From the NCBI GenBank assembly GCA_963825315.1, contig CAWGST010000005.1:62001-126000 (forward strand): a stretch of DNA of 64,000 nt, read 5' to 3'. The DNA is from DASRLE01 sp963825315 (GTDB lineage Bacteria; Verrucomicrobiota; Verrucomicrobiia; Limisphaerales; Palsa-1400). Positions within the stretch are counted from its first letter, which is position 1. Each line of letters starts with the position of its first letter. Under the pieces are notes generated by a model, which searched no databases, was not told the origin of the DNA, and saw nothing but the letters and a program-made list of their open reading frames with translations. The translations under genes were made by a program, and so were the position numbers. Shown here in pieces: positions 18,739 through 27,056 of the stretch.

Positions 18739-20133
18739 ATGAATGCCAGGGATTTTCTTCGTCTGGGCGTGCCGCTGGGTGAAGCAACGCGGCGGGCGAC
18801 CGATTTTGTTTCCAAATTCATCCTCGGCGGCGGCGACAAGGCGCAGTTGCAGAAGGAAGTGGAAGCGATAATCCGCAATCCGTCGGCGTCCGTGAATGAT
18901 CCGTTGCGCGGGGAGTTTGCCAGGGCGCTGCTCAAAGCGCCGCCGCCGCCACGCGCCAAGCCCATCCAGTACCGGCAGTGGGGCGAAGGGCTGGAGCACG
19001 AGGCGGTGATGCAAATGGAAAAAGCCTGTTTGCTGCCGGTGGCGGTGGCGGGCGCGCTCATGGCGGACGCGCATGTCGGCTATGGTTTGCCCATCGGCGG
19101 CGTGCTGGCCACGGAGAACGCAGTGATCCCGTACGCCGTCGGCGTGGACATCGCCTGCCGCATGAAAATGACCGTGCTCGACATCCCCGCGCGCGACCTG
19201 GAGCACAAGCTGGACCGGCTCACGCGCGCGATCGAGGCGGAGACCCGTTTCGGCATAGGCGCCGCGTTCAAGGAACGGCGCGAGCACGACGTGCTGGACG
19301 CGGATTGGTCGGTCAGCCCAATCACCAGGCAAAACAAGGACCGCGCCTGGTCGCAACTCGGCACCAGCGGCAGTGGCAATCATTTCGTGGAGTTTGGCTT
19401 GTTTACAGCGCACGGGCCGATTCACGGTCTGGAAGCGGGAACTTACGTGGCGTTGCTGTCCCACAGCGGCAGCCGCGGCACTGGCGCGGCGGTGTGCGAT
19501 CATTATTCAAAGCTGGCCTTCGCACAGTTCAAGGATTTGCCCAGCGAACTGAAACGACTGGCGTGGCTGTCGCTGGACTCGCAGGAAGGCCAGGAATACT
19601 GGGCGGCGATGGAACTGATGGGCCGGTACGCGGCGGCGAACCACGCGCTCATCCACCAGCACATTGGGGCAAACCTCGGCGCGCAGGTGCTGTTGGACTT
19701 GGAAAACCATCACAATTTCGCGTGGAAGGAACGACATGTGATTGGCGGCGTGGAACGCGAGGTGATCGTGCATCGCAAAGGCGCCACACCGGCGGGCGAA
19801 GGCGTGCCGGGCATTATACCCGGCTCGATGGCGTCGCCGGGATTTGTCGTCAGCGGCAAGGGCAACGCGGCATCGCTCAACTCCGCATCGCATGGCGCGG
19901 GCCGGGCGATGAGCCGGAAGGCGGCCAATGAGAAATTCAACTGGAAGGACGTGAATCGTTTCCTGCGCGAGCGCGGCGTGGCATTGATTTCCGCCGGTCT
20001 TGACGAAGTTCCAATGGCGTACAAGAACATTCACGAAGTGATGGCTGCACAAAGCGATTTGGTGACGGTGCTCGGCCAATTCGATCCCAAGCTGGTCAAG
20101 ATGTCGCCCGGCGGCAAGCGGCCGGAGGATTGA
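18739..20133 (+). CDS. rtcB: RtcB-family RNA ligase
   Basis: The 464-residue protein contains the RtcB core: MADAHVGYGLPIGGVLATEN, VGVDIACRM with the metal-binding cysteine, and ASHGAGRAMSR with the histidine that takes up GMP. It joins RNA ends with 2',3'-cyclic phosphate or 3'-phosphate to 5'-OH using GTP. HVGYGLP places it in the bacterial branch that starts MNARDFLRLGVP. I chose ATG 18739, with AAAGG six bases ahead, over the longer frame from 18694. It stands alone; no archease or RtcA/RtcR gene is next to it. The nearest RNA gene is the tRNA-Arg 310 bp downstream, which may be chance. Confidence 0.92.
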   Translation: MNARDFLRLGVPLGEATRRATDFVSKFILGGGDKAQLQKEVEAIIRNPSASVNDPLRGEFARALLKAPPPPRAKPIQYRQWGEGLEHEAVMQMEKACLLPVAVAGALMADAHVGYGLPIGGVLATENAVIPYAVGVDIACRMKMTVLDIPARDLEHKLDRLTRAIEAETRFGIGAAFKERREHDVLDADWSVSPITRQNKDRAWSQLGTSGSGNHFVEFGLFTAHGPIHGLEAGTYVALLSHSGSRGTGAAVCDHYSKLAFAQFKDLPSELKRLAWLSLDSQEGQEYWAAMELMGRYAAANHALIHQHIGANLGAQVLLDLENHHNFAWKERHVIGGVEREVIVHRKGATPAGEGVPGIIPGSMASPGFVVSGKGNAASLNSASHGAGRAMSRKAANEKFNWKDVNRFLRERGVALISAGLDEVPMAYKNIHEVMAAQSDLVTVLGQFDPKLVKMSPGGKRPED

Positions 20134-20443
20134 GGCAACGGAATGCGCAGTGGTTTTTGACCGGCTCACCGCTGGAATCAACGGGGAACGCGGCGAACCT
20201 GATTTGCGCCGGGCTAAATGTTCTCGACGATCATTTGCGCGTAATCCGGCTCAGTTCCTCTGGTTTGCCAGGGGCGCGGCAAGGCTGATGGAGGTTCCAT
20301 CAAAAGAATGCCGGCCTTGCGAAAAGCGCCACCCCCAACCAAACTCAAACTGCGGATTCCACGGATTCCCTTGCCAGCAGCGGGATTTTTATGCATGTTG
20401 CGTGAACGAAATACGAACCCACGCAAAACCGTGGTTTTCCCAG
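20134..20443. other. Intergenic region upstream of tRNA-Arg
   Basis: No gene supported. It should contain the rtcB terminator and the tRNA promoter, but neither is clear by eye. Confidence 0.5.
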
Positions 20444-20520
20444 GCATCCGTAGCTCAATTGGATAGAGCTTCTGACTTCGGATCAGAATGTTGCAGGTTC
20501 AAGTCCTGCCGGATGCGCCA
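20444..20520 (+). tRNA. tRNA-Arg (anticodon TCG)
   Basis: A full cloverleaf can be drawn: acceptor arms gcatccg (20444-20450) and cggatgc (20510-20516), D-arm tagctcaattggatagagct, anticodon stem ttctga/tcagaa around the loop cttcgga with TCG, T-arm with gttcaagtc, and an encoded gCCA 3' end (20517-20520). It decodes CGA and relatives. The 3' half is the attachment site of the element that follows. Confidence 0.96.
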
Positions 20521-20522
20521 TT
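20475..20522 (+). repeat. attL: 48-bp direct repeat (tRNA-Arg 3' end)
   Basis: Runs from the anticodon loop to two bases past CCA. Matches 28512-28559 except at 20489 (T here, G at 28526). This copy completes the functional tRNA. Confidence 0.9.
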
Positions 20523-20525
20523 TAT

Positions 20526-20547
20526 AACTACTTAATGTTAAGTAGTT
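20526..20547 (+). terminator. Stem-loop directly behind tRNA-Arg
   Basis: Nine-base perfect arms aactactta / taagtagtt around atgt, followed by a T/A-rich run. It starts five bases after CCA and lies inside the integrated element, so it probably replaces the tRNA's original terminator. A weak stem-loop at 28566-28583 beyond attR may be that original. Confidence 0.55.
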
Positions 20548-20999
20548 TATATCTTATCACCTGCAAGGTGTTTCTCCCAAATAAAACTTGCTGTCCCCTT
20601 TCTGTCCCCATTTTTGAGTTGTGAGCCGTGGTTTGTGCCGGGCGTGGCCTTTTCCCCCGGTCAGTGCCCCTAAGCGCCGTGCCAAGGGCCAGCGAACGCA
20701 AAGGCGGGGTGTTGTGGAGATTCAGCCAACGGACACAATCAAGCCAAGGTTGCGTAATGCTGGCGCTGTCGGCCACTGTCTGGTTGCGGCTGGCAGTTGC
20801 CCGGCAGTATGGAGCCAGCAACGACAGCGACGATTGCAAGCAGGACGGGCGGGGCACCCGGCACACCCCTCCCCCAGCCGGGGGTATGTGCCTAGTGTGG
20901 AGCCTCCCCTTTTTAATCGGCAGCAATTTTACAGTCTCACTAGTATTGACTTGAATATTATTTGATTGAAATGTCCCCGGAATCAGCTATCTTTAAGGC
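20548..20999. other. Left end of element, no gene seen
   Basis: Contains one copy of a 22-bp repeat (20588-20609) also present near the right end, then GC-rich DNA with no convincing coding frame. TTGACT at about 20946 lies 50 bp before the DUF5681 gene and could be part of its promoter, but no clear -10 partner is seen. Confidence 0.45.
20588..20609 (+). repeat. 22-bp repeat near left end of element
   Basis: ttgctgtcccctttctgtcc followed by cc; identical to 28358-28379, in the same orientation. Lies 65 bp inside attL. Confidence 0.75.
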
Positions 21000-21401
21000 A
21001 TGGAAGTCGCCGCTCAGTTACAGAGAGAAAACAGTGAAGGCACAGAAAAGCGCCTGTTGAATCTGCGCCCCTTTCAAAAGGGTGTTTCGGGCAATCCGGG
21101 CGGCAGGCCGCGTGGCAGCAGCGTAAGCGCAGCACTGCGGCGTCTCGTGGCCGAGGGCAATACCGCTGACGAGATTGCACAGGTGATCGTCGCAAAGGCA
21201 CGGGAAGGCGACATTGATTTTCTCCGGCTGTTGCTGGACAGGGCTGAGGGCGGCGTGATGAAACAGATTCAGTTGAGCGCCCCGAAGCCACCGGAGGAAA
21301 TGACCCTTGAAGAAATCGTGGGCGAGTTGCGATATGGCCCTCCCGCCATTGAAATCGAAGGCGGGAGTGCTCAACCCGTCGCGCTCAATTCATTGACGTA
21401 A
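21000..21401 (+). CDS. DUF5681 domain protein
   Basis: A 133-residue protein with the DUF5681 signature FQKGVSGNPGGRPRGS (residues 24-39), followed by a helical part (AALRRLVAEGNTADEIAQVI, FLRLLLDRAEGGV) common to the family. DUF5681 proteins are mostly found in prophages and islands, often close to terminase genes; a role in DNA packaging or DNA binding has been suggested from context but is not established here. It is the only rightward gene of the element and converges with the next gene, overlapping it by 17 bp at the 3' ends. AAGG lies just ahead of the ATG. Confidence 0.75.
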   Translation: MEVAAQLQRENSEGTEKRLLNLRPFQKGVSGNPGGRPRGSSVSAALRRLVAEGNTADEIAQVIVAKAREGDIDFLRLLLDRAEGGVMKQIQLSAPKPPEEMTLEEIVGELRYGPPAIEIEGGSAQPVALNSLT

Positions 21402-21777
21402 TCCTGCAATCAAAGATTTCCCCGTTGCGCACAATGGCGATTCCCGCACGGCCCGCAAGATTCTGCCACGAAAGGCTTCCGCTGTTGAATTCCCATAGTT
21501 CGTCCCCTTCCTGCATCGAAGCAAAAAACTTACGCCAAAGACCACACGCAAACCCGAAGGGAACGGATTTGCCATCGTCCGGCATCCCCCATTTGCGGGC
21601 TAATCGTAGCCATTCTGCGCGCTTGCGTCTGCCCGCCTCAGTCGTGTCGTCACCCGTGTCAAAATCCTCCATGTTTTTGGCTTCGATCTCCGCCACGGTT
21701 GTTCGATTTCGCAGCCATTCCTTGGGTATCTCTTTGATACGCCGTTTTCTGTTGGATTCACGGAGTTCGTCATTCAT
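21385..21777 (-). CDS. Hypothetical protein of the tRNA-Arg element
   Basis: A 130-residue soluble protein starting MNDELRESNRKRRIKEIPKE. It has an acidic and basic N-terminal half (helical, TVAEIEAKNMEDFD) and a C-terminal part GDELWEFNSGSLSWQNLAGR followed by GIAIVRNGEIFDCRI. The second half, with a tryptophan-rich strand pattern, looks like a small beta domain and resembles uncharacterised proteins in which the phrase LAGRAGIAIVRNG precedes the C-terminus. No signal peptide or membrane segment. I do not know the function. Confidence 0.6.
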   Translation of the reverse strand: MNDELRESNRKRRIKEIPKEWLRNRTTVAEIEAKNMEDFDTGDDTTEAGRRKRAEWLRLARKWGMPDDGKSVPFGFACGLWRKFFASMQEGDELWEFNSGSLSWQNLAGRAGIAIVRNGEIFDCRITSMN

Positions 21778-21813
21778 ATTTTTAGTCTTACTAAGGCTGC
21801 CTTCAGTGGATAA

Positions 21814-22383
21814 TCAATCCGGGCTGTAATCCGGCGAATCTGGATTCACACTCACGTCCGATTCGTAAAATACACGAATTTCCGGGCGCCCGTCATAAAG
21901 GTCGATTATACCGTGGACACTAACCCAGTCTCCAACCTTTATCCCCCCTTGTTCTTTTCGCACCTCAGCATAAGCTTGCGGCGAGAATACGGCTGTGAAA
22001 ACTTGGTTCGGATAAACGTCCCCAAAGTCCACCAAAACCTTTCCCTCTCGAACCCGTTTAATTTGACAAACCTTTCCCAAAACGTATTTAGTCTCGCCCG
22101 CGTGCCTTTTGGCGTCAGCGGCCAGTATAACATGGCTGCGTTCATGGTAAAACCAAGTGAAAGCAAAAGCTCCTAAAATCAGAAATATCGCAAGAGGCAC
22201 TTTTGGAGTCTTCTGCCAAAGAAGGCTTGTCCAACGGATGTGACTAGGCTCAATGTTCTTCTCGACACGGTGGAAAAGTCTGTCTAAGGCGCTCGCAATT
22301 TTTTCGCCTGGCAGGACAACGCGCAATAACGACATCAGAATTAAACTAAGAATTAACCCTACAAATAATATATTTGGATTCAT
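21814..22383 (-). CDS. Membrane-anchored hypothetical protein
   Basis: A 189-residue protein with two hydrophobic segments, residues 4-24 (LFVGLILSLILMSLLRVVLP) and about 59-76 (AIFLILGAFAFTWFYHE). The rest (EVRKEQGGIKVGDWVSVHGI, RPEIRVFYESDV) reads like an OB-fold or other small beta barrel of about 100 residues outside the membrane. I chose ATG 22383, eight bases after the Sel1-repeat gene's stop; the frame open to 22542 lies inside that gene. The two genes are likely translated together. Function unknown. Confidence 0.6.
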   Translation of the reverse strand: MNPNILFVGLILSLILMSLLRVVLPGEKIASALDRLFHRVEKNIEPSHIRWTSLLWQKTPKVPLAIFLILGAFAFTWFYHERSHVILAADAKRHAGETKYVLGKVCQIKRVREGKVLVDFGDVYPNQVFTAVFSPQAYAEVRKEQGGIKVGDWVSVHGIIDLYDGRPEIRVFYESDVSVNPDSPDYSPD

Positions 22384-22390
22384 AGGGCAA

Positions 22391-23377
22391 CTAGCGCGAA
22401 TCGAATGCGCCGTCTTCGGCTGGCTTGGTTGGCTTGAACTCACGAGCCAACTGTGCAGCTTTTGAGATTTGCTCGGACGTGAGTTCCGCCGCGACAGCGG
22501 GCAAGGCTTTTTTGGCGTCAGAATTACCTTGGGCTTCGGCAAGGCTCATCCATTTATATGCTTCCACTTCATCCTTGTTCACGCCATCTCCGTAGAGGTA
22601 ACAGACTCCCAGATTGAATTTGGCCCCTGCGTGATCTTGCTCCACGGCGGCCCGAAACAATCTTGCTGCTTCGCTCGCGTCTGTCGCAACACCCTGCCCT
22701 TTGTAGTAGGCAACCCCAAGGTTAAACTGTGCGCCCGCGTCTCCTTGGTCGGCAGCTTTGCGATACCAATTCGCGGCTTCCACCGGGTCTTTACCCACTC
22801 CAGCGCCAAATGCGTAACAGACACCAAGGTTTCGTTGTGCTCTGGCGTGACCCTGTTCAGCCGATTTCCGATACCAGTTCACGGCCTCTTGAAGATTTTT
22901 CTCCACACCCCACCCGTTGTAATAGCAGACGCCAAGGTTTGACTGACTTTTTGCATTTCCCAGTTCAGCGGCTTTGCGATACCACTTGACAGCTTCAACA
23001 AGGTCTTTGCCCGTGCCTTCGCCTCGCGCATAACAAACACCAAGATTGTATTGCGCCTTCGCGTTCTGTTGGTCTGCCGATTTACGCAGCCATTTCAGAG
23101 CTTCGGAAAAATCCACACCCACGCCGTCGCCATTGAGATAGCGCAAGCCAAGGTCACATTCTGCCGCTGCGTCCCCCTGCTCTGCCTTTGCACGCATTTC
23201 GTCCGTGCTGGCCCTAGTCAAGGGGACAAGCCTTGATGAGAACATTCCCGCCAGAACAGCAAATAAAATGATAACCCGCTTTGTATTTGGGCTAATCCGC
23301 CTTGATACAAAGCCCAACAAAAGCAGGCAACCCAAAAAAAACGCAATGGATGCTAAAAGATTCATTTTGACAGCCAT
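22391..23377 (-). CDS. Sel1-repeat protein, membrane-anchored
   Basis: A 328-residue protein with two N-terminal hydrophobic segments (about 5-25 and 34-52) followed by six Sel1/TPR-like repeats of 36 residues. Each carries the phrase NLGVCYxxGxGVxKD and then EAVKWYRKAA (for example AQYNLGVCYARGEGTGKDLV, AQRNLGVCYAFGAGVGKDPV). Sel1 repeats form a superhelix that binds other proteins. On mobile elements such proteins may mediate defence, signalling or surface contacts; no catalytic domain is present. ATG 23377 is used, with ATG 23365 (MNLLASIAFF) as a shorter option. Confidence 0.8.
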   Translation of the reverse strand: MAVKMNLLASIAFFLGCLLLLGFVSRRISPNTKRVIILFAVLAGMFSSRLVPLTRASTDEMRAKAEQGDAAAECDLGLRYLNGDGVGVDFSEALKWLRKSADQQNAKAQYNLGVCYARGEGTGKDLVEAVKWYRKAAELGNAKSQSNLGVCYYNGWGVEKNLQEAVNWYRKSAEQGHARAQRNLGVCYAFGAGVGKDPVEAANWYRKAADQGDAGAQFNLGVAYYKGQGVATDASEAARLFRAAVEQDHAGAKFNLGVCYLYGDGVNKDEVEAYKWMSLAEAQGNSDAKKALPAVAAELTSEQISKAAQLAREFKPTKPAEDGAFDSR

Positions 23378-23404
23378 AAGCGCGGTATGCTGTCAAAAAT
23401 AGGG

Positions 23405-23503
23405 GCGTGACCTACTCACGCTCCCTCACAGGCACGGGAATGCCTCCACAGGAACGCTTTCAGACACGCCCGATGGGGCGTGCCTTCAAACGCTGTCCTG
23501 TGG
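23405..23503. other. Cluster of stem-loops in element (possible RNA or origin)
   Basis: Three inverted repeats occur within 100 bp of gene-free DNA: gcgtga/tcacgc (23405-23421), ggca/tgcc (23431-23444), and a nested pair in which ccacagga (23446-23453) pairs with tcctgtgg (23496-23503) around the inner hairpin cacgccc-gatg-gggcgtg (23465-23482). It lies between two leftward genes. It could be a structured RNA, a leader of the Sel1-repeat gene or a replication origin. Confidence 0.4.
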
Positions 23504-23653
23504 TCGAAATTTCCCGTTTCGTAAGGGACAGCAGCCGAAGCTACGCAAATTATTTTATATTAAGTCTTCTATAGTATTTAATTCTGTTGACGCTGGCCAT
23601 TAAAGCACCTTTGCGGGAATTGTTCAAGGCGGGTTTTGGCCGCAGAAGTCCAT

Positions 23654-23995
23654 TCAGTTTGCTGTGAAACGAGGAGAAAACGATTTAACCACAACAGGAA
23701 GTCCCTGACTCTCTAATACTTCCTGAAAGAACGTGTGCGCCATCGTCGGTGAAAACCGGCTCTTTGGAAGGCAGAAGGCCAAATATCCGCCATCTGATTG
23801 TTTCGCCATGCCAACGAAACGCATCCCGATTACGTGGTGGGTGGGGTGTTCTGCAAAAATGACAGCTTGAACCGACGCGGAGAGATTCTTCGATAGCTTG
23901 TCAACAATACCCGCCTCAAAAAGCAGCATCTTCACCTCTGCATCGTTGTCAAATGTAAAGAATTGATTCGGCAATTGCTCAAGGATTTCGATCAT
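23654..23995 (-). CDS. Hypothetical protein of the tRNA-Arg element
   Basis: A 113-residue soluble protein: MIEILEQLPNQFFTF, a middle with VQAVIFAEHPTHHVIGMRFV, and a tail SRFSPTMAHTFFQEVLES. The alternation of strands and helices suggests a compact alpha/beta fold, with no transmembrane or signal segment. AAGGA lies four bases ahead of the ATG, a good ribosome binding site. It sits 62 bp beyond the DUF3631 gene on the same strand. I recognise no family. Confidence 0.55.
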   Translation of the reverse strand: MIEILEQLPNQFFTFDNDAEVKMLLFEAGIVDKLSKNLSASVQAVIFAEHPTHHVIGMRFVGMAKQSDGGYLAFCLPKSRFSPTMAHTFFQEVLESQGLPVVVKSFSPRFTAN

Positions 23996-24057
23996 AGTTC
24001 CTTTTTTCTGTGTTGCGGCAATCCCCTGTCATACCCCGGCTTTCATCCGCTACCGCG

Positions 24058-25689
24058 CTACCGCTTCCGCTTGCGGGCTTTTCGCTTTCGTGCTAAACCG
24101 CTACCAGTAGCGGAAAGCGGCGGTTGCGCAGCCGGGGAATCCCCCTTATTTTCCGCCGCGGTAGCGGAGTAGCGGATAGAATCCCCTTGTGGCAGGTAAA
24201 GCAAAAACGCATGTTCCAAGTCCTCGCGCCGGTAGCCCTTGAGAACTTTCCCGTCTGGAAATTTGATGTTGAGCGCGTGAATCCCAAACGTCTGCATCAG
24301 TCTGGCAAGCTGACGCTGCGTTATGCCCTTTCCACGGTTGTATTCCACAAAACGCTCGCAATCCGGGTTGGTTAGGTCGTTTAGAGATTCGCAGATTTGA
24401 TGTGTGCTAAGGCGGTCTGTTTTCTTTTCGTCGAATGCTTGACGCACACCGGAAAGCACTTCAACATTTTCGCCCTCGTCCTCAGATTGCGCGGCGTTGA
24501 AAAGATGAAGAACGGATTTGCCAACGGTTTCGCGCCACTGTCCGCCGCAAGCATCTGCAATCGCCAGAAGCGGGCGTGCAATATCTTCTTGACGGCTGCT
24601 CAATCCAGCGGGCATCTCAGGACTCGCTTTCTTGAGTTGCGGGCCGTTGTCAGCCGTCCAGCGCAAGCACTTCCGTTGCATCTCTGTGCCGACAAAGAAT
24701 TGTGTCAATCTTTCAACCTGTTGGCCGGGCGGCTTTTTTTCCAGCCTGATTTGAAAACACCGCGAGCGGGTCGTTTCCGGCAACTTGGCGTCAGCAAGCC
24801 CGAATATGGCCTTTGGGCAAAACGTGTGGAACTCGGTGGGTTCGTGATTATCGCCGACGCAAACAGTGTAAGCGCCATTATACCAAAACCCGGTGTTCAA
24901 AACGTGTAGTGCTTCCCTGCGGGCATCTTCTGACATTGTATCCCATTCGTCAACCAACAGCGTTGGCCGCAACTTCTGAATCACCCGGCGCATGGCAGCG
25001 GGCGAGATTCCGCCCGGCGTGGTAGCGGCGCGACAGAGCTTGTGCAGCAATTCCGCCAGCGTGGACTTTCCGCATTCTTTGACCGGGCTGGTGACGTGCA
25101 GATAAGGCGTAAACTCAAAGCAGTCAAATGCGTAGGTATGCAAAATCCAAAGGGCCAATAATTCCGCAACGTGCGGCGGAAGCACCATGAACCGATTGAC
25201 AGTGCCGCGCAAACCTTCCAGCAAGTCCGCGCCGTTCACCGGATGCTGCCAGGGTTCAACTTTCTGCGGCGCAATCGCCGTGCTTGTCGGCACTGCGTTG
25301 GCAATGGCGGCACGCTTGGCTTGCACTTGCTCGTCAAGAGTGGAAAGCCGGATTTTGAGCCGTTTGGCCTCTGTCTTGCGCTCGCGGTCATATTCAGCCG
25401 GTGACAGCTTGGCGAGCCGTTCCACCGTTGCCATTAGTTCATTTTGCGGGTGTGCCGCTGGCCCAGCTTGATCGGGCGCTGGGGCGTTTGGCTGTTTGGC
25501 TGGTTGCTGCGCTTGGACGTAACTTTTTGCTTTTGCCTTTGGACGGCTTTGTTTTGTTTTAGGTTTGCACTTTTGGCCAGTGGTGGCTGGTTGCCCGGTC
25601 TTTTTTCGGGCAGACTGCGAGCGCGGCGGAATGCGCTTTTTATCGGCGCGAGCTTGATTCTTACGAGGGGATTTGTTATGCTTCTTCAT
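24058..25689 (-). CDS. DUF3631 helicase/primase-associated protein
   Basis: A 543-residue protein. Residues 1-85 are lysine- and proline-rich and probably disordered. Then comes a DUF3631-type ATPase: a Walker A variant in SPVKECGKSTLAEL, a Walker B in TLLVDEWDTM, and an arginine-containing sensor region SRCFQIRLEKKPPG. The C-terminal DUF3631 part ends with HALNIKFPDGKVLKGYRRED, a DNA-contacting helix-like region in relatives. Such proteins occur in phages and islands next to or fused with primases, and resemble the helicase half of prim-pol systems. It is the likely replication protein of the element; no separate primase is present. Confidence 0.8.
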   Translation of the reverse strand: MKKHNKSPRKNQARADKKRIPPRSQSARKKTGQPATTGQKCKPKTKQSRPKAKAKSYVQAQQPAKQPNAPAPDQAGPAAHPQNELMATVERLAKLSPAEYDRERKTEAKRLKIRLSTLDEQVQAKRAAIANAVPTSTAIAPQKVEPWQHPVNGADLLEGLRGTVNRFMVLPPHVAELLALWILHTYAFDCFEFTPYLHVTSPVKECGKSTLAELLHKLCRAATTPGGISPAAMRRVIQKLRPTLLVDEWDTMSEDARREALHVLNTGFWYNGAYTVCVGDNHEPTEFHTFCPKAIFGLADAKLPETTRSRCFQIRLEKKPPGQQVERLTQFFVGTEMQRKCLRWTADNGPQLKKASPEMPAGLSSRQEDIARPLLAIADACGGQWRETVGKSVLHLFNAAQSEDEGENVEVLSGVRQAFDEKKTDRLSTHQICESLNDLTNPDCERFVEYNRGKGITQRQLARLMQTFGIHALNIKFPDGKVLKGYRREDLEHAFLLYLPQGDSIRYSATAAENKGDSPAAQPPLSATGSGLARKRKARKRKR

Positions 25690-25741
25690 AGGTAGAAAAA
25701 AGTTTTCGCCGCGTTGAGTTGGTGCTTGGCGCGGCGATTTG

Positions 25742-25975
25742 TTATGCTGCTTCCTCCTGTAAGCGCTGCAATTCGGTTGCCGGATAGCGGACTAGGCGCT
25801 TATTGAAACGCAATCCGCGAATCAGTCCGCGTTTTTCCATTCGCCGCACTGTCGCGCTGCAAACGCCGAGATGCCGCCCAAAATCGGCAGGGGACAGCAA
25901 TGTTTGAATCTTGTTGTTTTCGACAGCCGGTTTCGGCTGTTCGCCGTTAGTATTTGAATGCAATTTTGCTTTCAT
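25742..25975 (-). CDS. Excisionase/AlpA-like HTH protein
   Basis: A 77-residue protein with a MerR/AlpA-type winged helix-turn-helix: LLSPADFGRHLGVCSATVRR, then MEKRGLIRGLRFNKRLVRYP and a short C-terminal helix ATELQRLQEEAA. These small factors direct excision (Xis) or activate the integrase promoter in tRNA-integrated elements. I chose ATG 25975, with AAGGTAGG four to eleven bases ahead, over a longer frame from 26029. It lies between the DUF3631 gene and the unknown 341-residue gene in one leftward set with the integrase. Confidence 0.8.
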   Translation of the reverse strand: MKAKLHSNTNGEQPKPAVENNKIQTLLSPADFGRHLGVCSATVRRMEKRGLIRGLRFNKRLVRYPATELQRLQEEAA

Positions 25976-26030
25976 GCGCCTACCTTTCCATAAGGCGCAT
26001 TTGCACACCAAGCGCGGCAGGGTGTGCAAG

Positions 26031-27056
26031 TCAACCGGGCTTATTTGCGAGCGCCCGGAATGCGCTTTGCAGTTTTCTGAAAATTGCTTGTCGCATTACG
26101 GAAGGATATATTTTCCGTGACGGCGCGGTGACGAGTGAAGTGAGTTCAGGGATTCCCTCTGGTTTCGGGTAGGCTTCCAACAGTCTTTGTTTAGCGGTGC
26201 CCCACCACGTATCAAAGCACGCGTCGTCTTGAGTGGAGAGTCGGCCAACGGGTTGCCCGTTAAGCTTACTGCCCGTGGCATACCATTCTGATTGCACGCA
26301 GTTAACCAATGCTGCCGCGATTTCCTTAATGCCCTTGCAACGAGACGCTTTTTGAGTATTGACGCGTGCGCCGGGATTCACTTCCGCGTCCGCATTTTTG
26401 CCCAACTGCAAGTCTTTCAAAACCTCTGAGGGCTTTTCACCCAAGCCGGGTTGAGAGGACATCATTAACGGCCATGTCGTTTGCAGGTATGCAATCTTTT
26501 TGAATGTTTCCGGGTGTTGTTTGGCCAGCCGCGTCAAATCCTCACAGCCTTTCTTTGTTATGTCAAAAAGAAAGCCTGCTGCATCGTCAATCTGTCTGTC
26601 CAGTTCGGCGAGTATCGGCGGTGATCCGGCACTATTGATCGAAGCGATTCTTTTGCGCCTATCAATGGCGGATTCGATGAACCTTGGCAGCGCGTTCAAA
26701 ACACCTGACAGCGTAGCCGGTTTCTCGAACAGCGGAGAAGCGAATAAACTTTTGGCCCATTCCGGCACTTCGGGGTTCATCAATCTTTCCTTGGCCGCTT
26801 GGTAATTCAGGACAAGCTCCCGTTGCTGCGGAGCAGTAGGAATAATATTGCCTTCGCCGTCAGCAAATGCAGGCAACGGTTGAGTGGGAAGTGGCTTTTT
26901 TCGCCATAAAGCCCAACCTTTAACGGCGTGAATGTATTCGCCGTCATTTCGCATGTCACCAGCGGGACGCCATTCATGCCCCGGCAGAGTGAATGCGGGC
27001 GGACTGCGTTTTGGCAACTTGGATTTCCCTTTGCGCGAACTTGTTGCTGGATTCAT
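26031..27056 (-). CDS. Hypothetical protein coupled to integrase
   Basis: A 341-residue soluble protein, basic at the N-terminus (SSRKGKSKLPKRSPPAFTLP) and otherwise helical. Marked phrases are GWALWRKKPLPTQPLPAFAD, PRFIESAIDRRKRIASINS, and ASRCKGIKEIAAALVNCVQS. The start overlaps the integrase stop (ATGA at 27056-27053), so it is translationally coupled to it. Proteins directly behind the integrase in elements of this type often act in replication initiation or excision, but nothing here proves that. Not recognised. Confidence 0.6.
   Translation of the reverse strand: MNPATSSRKGKSKLPKRSPPAFTLPGHEWRPAGDMRNDGEYIHAVKGWALWRKKPLPTQPLPAFADGEGNIIPTAPQQRELVLNYQAAKERLMNPEVPEWAKSLFASPLFEKPATLSGVLNALPRFIESAIDRRKRIASINSAGSPPILAELDRQIDDAAGFLFDITKKGCEDLTRLAKQHPETFKKIAYLQTTWPLMMSSQPGLGEKPSEVLKDLQLGKNADAEVNPGARVNTQKASRCKGIKEIAAALVNCVQSEWYATGSKLNGQPVGRLSTQDDACFDTWWGTAKQRLLEAYPKPEGIPELTSLVTAPSRKIYPSVMRQAIFRKLQSAFRALANKPG

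Noticed and set aside
17384..18787. 467-codon frame antisense to the secreted protein at 17441
   Set aside because: The plus-strand frame has a signal peptide, Ig-like phrases and the usual C-terminal tail; the antisense frame has none.
20528..20926. Minus-strand frame with NSKMGTERGQQ as an integrase gene
   Set aside because: The likeness to the integrase N-terminus is limited to the 22-bp repeat; the rest has no protein-like pattern.
20945..20999. Sigma-70-type promoter before the DUF5681 gene
   Set aside because: TTGACT is present, but I found no convincing -10 element at the right distance.
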